A program made the translations under genes and the position numbers. DNA of 8,054 bases from Candidatus Pacearchaeota archaeon (GTDB lineage: Archaea; Nanobdellota; Nanobdellia; Pacearchaeales; GW2011-AR1). This document shows, piece after piece, positions 5,886 to 8,054 of this stretch. The notes beneath the pieces are model-generated. The model worked only from the letters and a program-made list of their open reading frames with translations, was not told where the DNA came from and searched no databases. Every line of letters starts with the position of its first letter. The stretch's first letter is position 1. The DNA lies in assembly GCA_002689985.1 (NCBI GenBank), contig NZDC01000015.1, forward strand, positions 1-8,054. The letters run 5' to 3'.

Positions 5886-6311
5886 ATGGAAAAGGGAGAA
5901 TTATTAAGTTCTATTTTAAAAAATAAAAAAGCTGAATCATTAATTTATCCAACAGTTATTTTTATAACTTTAAATATAATATTTTTTAGTATTTTACTAT
6001 TATTTGTTTTTAAATCATCTACTGCTGCTGGAATTTATGAGCAAGCTTATGCAAAACAGATAGCATTAATAATTGATGAAGCAAAACCCGGTATGAGTAT
6101 ATTTCTTAATCTTGAAAAAGGAGTAGAAATAGCTGAAAAAAATAAGCGACCAAAAGATAAGATTATCTCAATAGAAAATAATGAAGTAATTGTTAGATTA
6201 TCTAATAATGGAGGATATAGTTATAAATATTTTTCAGATTATGAGATTAGTTCTTATTTTGATGATATTTCTAAAAATAAATTAGTTATAAATATAAATG
6301 AAAAAAAATAA
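5886..6311 (+). CDS. Pilin-like membrane protein, 141 residues, no cysteines
   Basis: The pre-signal region is longer than in its neighbours: 16 residues (MEKGELLSSILKNKKA) before a predicted cut ahead of ESLIYP. The hydrophobic helix covers about residues 20-43, followed by TAAGIYEQAYAKQIALIIDEAKPGM (46-70), which I recall as well conserved among DPANN hypothetical proteins of this type. The rest is predicted beta-rich: EVIVRLSNNGGYSYKYFSDYEIS (100-122), ending in a LVININ strand. Unlike most neighbours it has no cysteines. No named family or catalytic motif is recognised; a structural pilin-like subunit is the best inference. Its 3' end overlaps the next gene by 14 bases (6298-6311), indicating coupled translation. 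An alternative internal start is unlikely because the next ATG (M70) falls after the helix. Confidence 0.82.
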   Translation: MEKGELLSSILKNKKAESLIYPTVIFITLNIIFFSILLLFVFKSSTAAGIYEQAYAKQIALIIDEAKPGMSIFLNLEKGVEIAEKNKRPKDKIISIENNEVIVRLSNNGGYSYKYFSDYEISSYFDDISKNKLVININEKK

Positions 6312-6834
6312 AATTATTAAAGATAAAAGAGGAGGAGAAAAACTATTTTCTATTTGGTGGTTTTTTGTTCTTGCAATTGTAGGAGGTGCAATAAGTATTG
6401 GAGTTTTAATGTATTATTCTGCAGATATTGATGTAAGAGAAATAGAAGCAGACATTCTTAATAAAAAAATTGTTGATTGTATTGTAGATAAAGGATTTTT
6501 AATTGAAGAGATTTATAAAGATAATTTTGATATTTATGAAAAATGCAAATTAAATAAAGATTTAATTGAGGGAAATAATTTTTATTTCAAAATTCAAATA
6601 TTTAATGAATTAAAAGAGATTATATCTACTATTAATCAACCTATTTTAGGAGGGAATCCTTCTTTTGAAAGAGATTGTAAATTTACAGAAAAAGTAAAAG
6701 CAGAACATTACCTCAAATGCATTGCTAAAAAAGAAAATATCTTGTATTATAAGAATAATAAGTTAAAAAAAGGAGTAATTGAAATAATAACTGCTTCAAA
6801 TCAAAAAGGTAAAGAAATTTCCATCACTAAATAA
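6298..6834 (+). CDS. Pilin-like membrane protein with four conserved-looking cysteines
   Basis: 178 residues. The signal is MKKNKIIKDKRG, cut predicted before GEKLFSIWWFF; the hydrophobic helix spans about residues 17-40 and ends in YYSADIDVREIEADIL, a charged amphipathic segment. The ectodomain has four cysteines (C61, C83, C127, C141) that could form two disulfides. Segments NFYFKIQIFNEL (94-105) and a GGNPSFERDC loop (118-127) separate predicted strands, and the C-terminus (about 145-167) looks like a strand pair. I know similar unnamed proteins from DPANN archaea but no function. The gene starts inside the preceding one (14-base overlap), and the next gene begins one base after its stop, so all are co-transcribed. 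Confidence 0.82.
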   Translation: MKKNKIIKDKRGGEKLFSIWWFFVLAIVGGAISIGVLMYYSADIDVREIEADILNKKIVDCIVDKGFLIEEIYKDNFDIYEKCKLNKDLIEGNNFYFKIQIFNELKEIISTINQPILGGNPSFERDCKFTEKVKAEHYLKCIAKKENILYYKNNKLKKGVIEIITASNQKGKEISITK

Positions 6835-6835
6835 A

Positions 6836-7384
6836 ATGCTTAAAAAGAAACTAAAAAAAGGACAAATTGGATTAACTATTACTTGGATTCCAGCAGTTTT
6901 AGTCACCTTTTTTATTATGGCAATATTTATGTTGACTACTATTGGTTTAACAGGAATGAAAATTTCTCCAGCATTTCTTGGAGGAGAAGGAGGATTTAAT
7001 GAAATAACTTTTGATAATATAGAATCAAATGAATTAAGTAATCAAAGGAAGTTAATTATGTTATTTAATACCCCTATTGAAGATAAAATTTTAAGTGAAA
7101 GAATTATTCAATGGCAATTAGGAAAAATAGATAAAAAAGATTTGGAGAAAGATATAAAAGGCATCTTAGAAAAAAATGAAGGGTGTTATTTGTTTGAGAT
7201 TAAGGGAATAGGGGATATTAACATAAATAGTCCTGATATTAGTAGAGTAGATGTTGGATCTGCACTTGGAATAACTTCTAAAGAAAATAAATATTTAGAA
7301 TTATATGAAAAATCTTCAATAATAAATCTTTTTGCAAGTAATCAAAAAATAAATATAAGGTTTAATACAGGAAAATGTATTTAA
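6836..7384 (+). CDS. Pilin-like membrane protein, 182 residues
   Basis: The signal MLKKKLKKG precedes Q, which gives the classic archaeal KG|Q cleavage site seen in many archaellins and pilins, making this the clearest class III signal in the block. The hydrophobic helix covers about residues 13-39 (LTITWIPAVLVTFFIMAIFML). A glycine-rich loop (FLGGEGG, 47-53) leads into a mixed alpha/beta ectodomain with a long charged helix at about 82-114. Two cysteines, C117 and the penultimate C181, may pair. No named family recognised. The ATG lies one base after the previous stop, and its own stop overlaps the next start by one base (TAATG at 7382-7386). A surface or pseudoperiplasmic structural role is inferred from the signal and context. 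Confidence 0.82.
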   Translation: MLKKKLKKGQIGLTITWIPAVLVTFFIMAIFMLTTIGLTGMKISPAFLGGEGGFNEITFDNIESNELSNQRKLIMLFNTPIEDKILSERIIQWQLGKIDKKDLEKDIKGILEKNEGCYLFEIKGIGDININSPDISRVDVGSALGITSKENKYLELYEKSSIINLFASNQKINIRFNTGKCI

Positions 7385-8054
7385 TGAATAAACGAGGAGA
7401 TGTTGCAATTGTCCTACTCGTTCTATTAGTTTTAATGGTTAGTTTAGCAACTCTTTTTAGTTTTACAATAAATTCTCAAAAAGTTGAAGCAAAAATTTTA
7501 GATGTAAGAGTAATTGATTCTGTTTATATTAATGAGGATCTAGCAGAATTTTATATAAATCAGGCAGGAAAAAAAGCTGCAATTAAAACATTTAGAGATT
7601 TTGTAGATGATCCTAATAAAGAAGTATATGACTTATACGATTATATTAATAATAGAGTTACGGTTGGAGTTGATGTAGAATTTAAAGATCTTCATGTTAA
7701 TTTAAATAAAAGTCTTAAACAAAGATTTAGTCAGAATTTTAAAGAAGAATTTGAAAATTATGAATTTTCTGAAAGTTATTTAAATAATTTAAAAGAAATT
7801 GTTAGTAAAGATGATTTTAATGTTTTAGTTAATAAAGGAGTTTTTCAAATAAGTATGAATAGTTTAGAAATTAGTGATTCATTTGATAAGATAGAGATTA
7901 AATATAAGCCAAAGATTCGATTAGAATTTAATTTAGAGAATATAGATTTACATAGTTTTGAGAGAATTTATGAGATTAAGGAAAAATGCAAATTAGAAAA
8001 AGAAATTAAAAAGTGTTTTGAAGAAAATTTAAAGAATTTTATTGTTGATATTGA
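7384..8054 (+). CDS. Pilin-like membrane protein (3' end outside window)
   Basis: The frame is open from ATG 7384 to the window edge, 223 complete codons. The N-terminus MNKRG is the shortest signal in the block, with the predicted cut before DVAIVLL. The hydrophobic helix covers about residues 7-29. The ectodomain is rich in Lys, Glu, Asn and aromatic residues. Features are an alpha-helical stretch around 50-73 (NEDLAEFYINQAGKK), a strand-like segment RVTVGVDVEFKDLHVNL (about 91-107) and a helix rich in Phe/Glu (about 113-142). Later strands run about 152-187. The only cysteines seen are near residues 202 and 211. DPANN proteins starting KRGD and of similar layout are known to me only as hypothetical. 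It overlaps the preceding stop by one base. C-terminal content and total length cannot be judged. Confidence 0.82.
   Translation, partial: MNKRGDVAIVLLVLLVLMVSLATLFSFTINSQKVEAKILDVRVIDSVYINEDLAEFYINQAGKKAAIKTFRDFVDDPNKEVYDLYDYINNRVTVGVDVEFKDLHVNLNKSLKQRFSQNFKEEFENYEFSESYLNNLKEIVSKDDFNVLVNKGVFQISMNSLEISDSFDKIEIKYKPKIRLEFNLENIDLHSFERIYEIKEKCKLEKEIKKCFEENLKNFIVDI

Overview
The window is very AT-rich, and every gene lies on the plus strand with little space between genes. It reads as an archaeal genome, most likely a small-genome DPANN-type lineage (Pacearchaeota/Woesearchaeota-like). The evidence is an archaeal-type phosphoglycerate mutase, an archaeal GINS replication protein, TATA-like boxes at a fixed distance from ATG codons (leaderless promoters), and many archaeal class III (type IV pilin-like) signal sequences. 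The lineage below archaea is inferred from gene style, not from a marker gene.

Left part (1-2772): this holds the 3' portion of apgM (glycolysis/gluconeogenesis), then a GINS subunit and a DnaQ-like (DEDD-fold) exonuclease separated by one base. A small two-helix membrane protein and a YbjQ/UPF0145 protein follow. The YbjQ-family gene has the only strong Shine-Dalgarno sequence I see in the window, and it overlaps the end of the preceding gene.

Right part (2788-8054): nine consecutive genes (54, 403, 165, 37, 327, 141, 178, 182 and more than 223 codons) all encode proteins with the same N-terminal plan. Each has a short Lys/Arg-rich stretch ending in KG, KA or RG, then about 20 hydrophobic residues. 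This is the layout of class III signal peptides cut by archaeal prepilin peptidase, so the block looks like a locus for a cell-surface or envelope assembly built of pilin-like subunits. The genes fall into three promoter-led groups starting at 2817, 4749 and 5886, with overlaps or gaps of at most 7 bases inside each group. No assembly ATPase, platform protein or prepilin peptidase is visible here. One member (2978-4189) carries a C-terminal domain resembling zinc M15/hedgehog-fold peptidases. Another (4868-5851) carries a glycine-zipper-like hydrophobic segment, and several are cysteine-rich, suggesting disulfides outside the membrane.

Regulation: a TTTATTAAT or TTTATAAC box begins exactly 29 bases before the ATG of the genes at 2265, 2817, 4749 and 5886. 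A weaker match sits at the same offset before the GINS gene. No rRNA, tRNA, CRISPR or mobile element was seen, and no gene-free stretch exceeds 60 bases.
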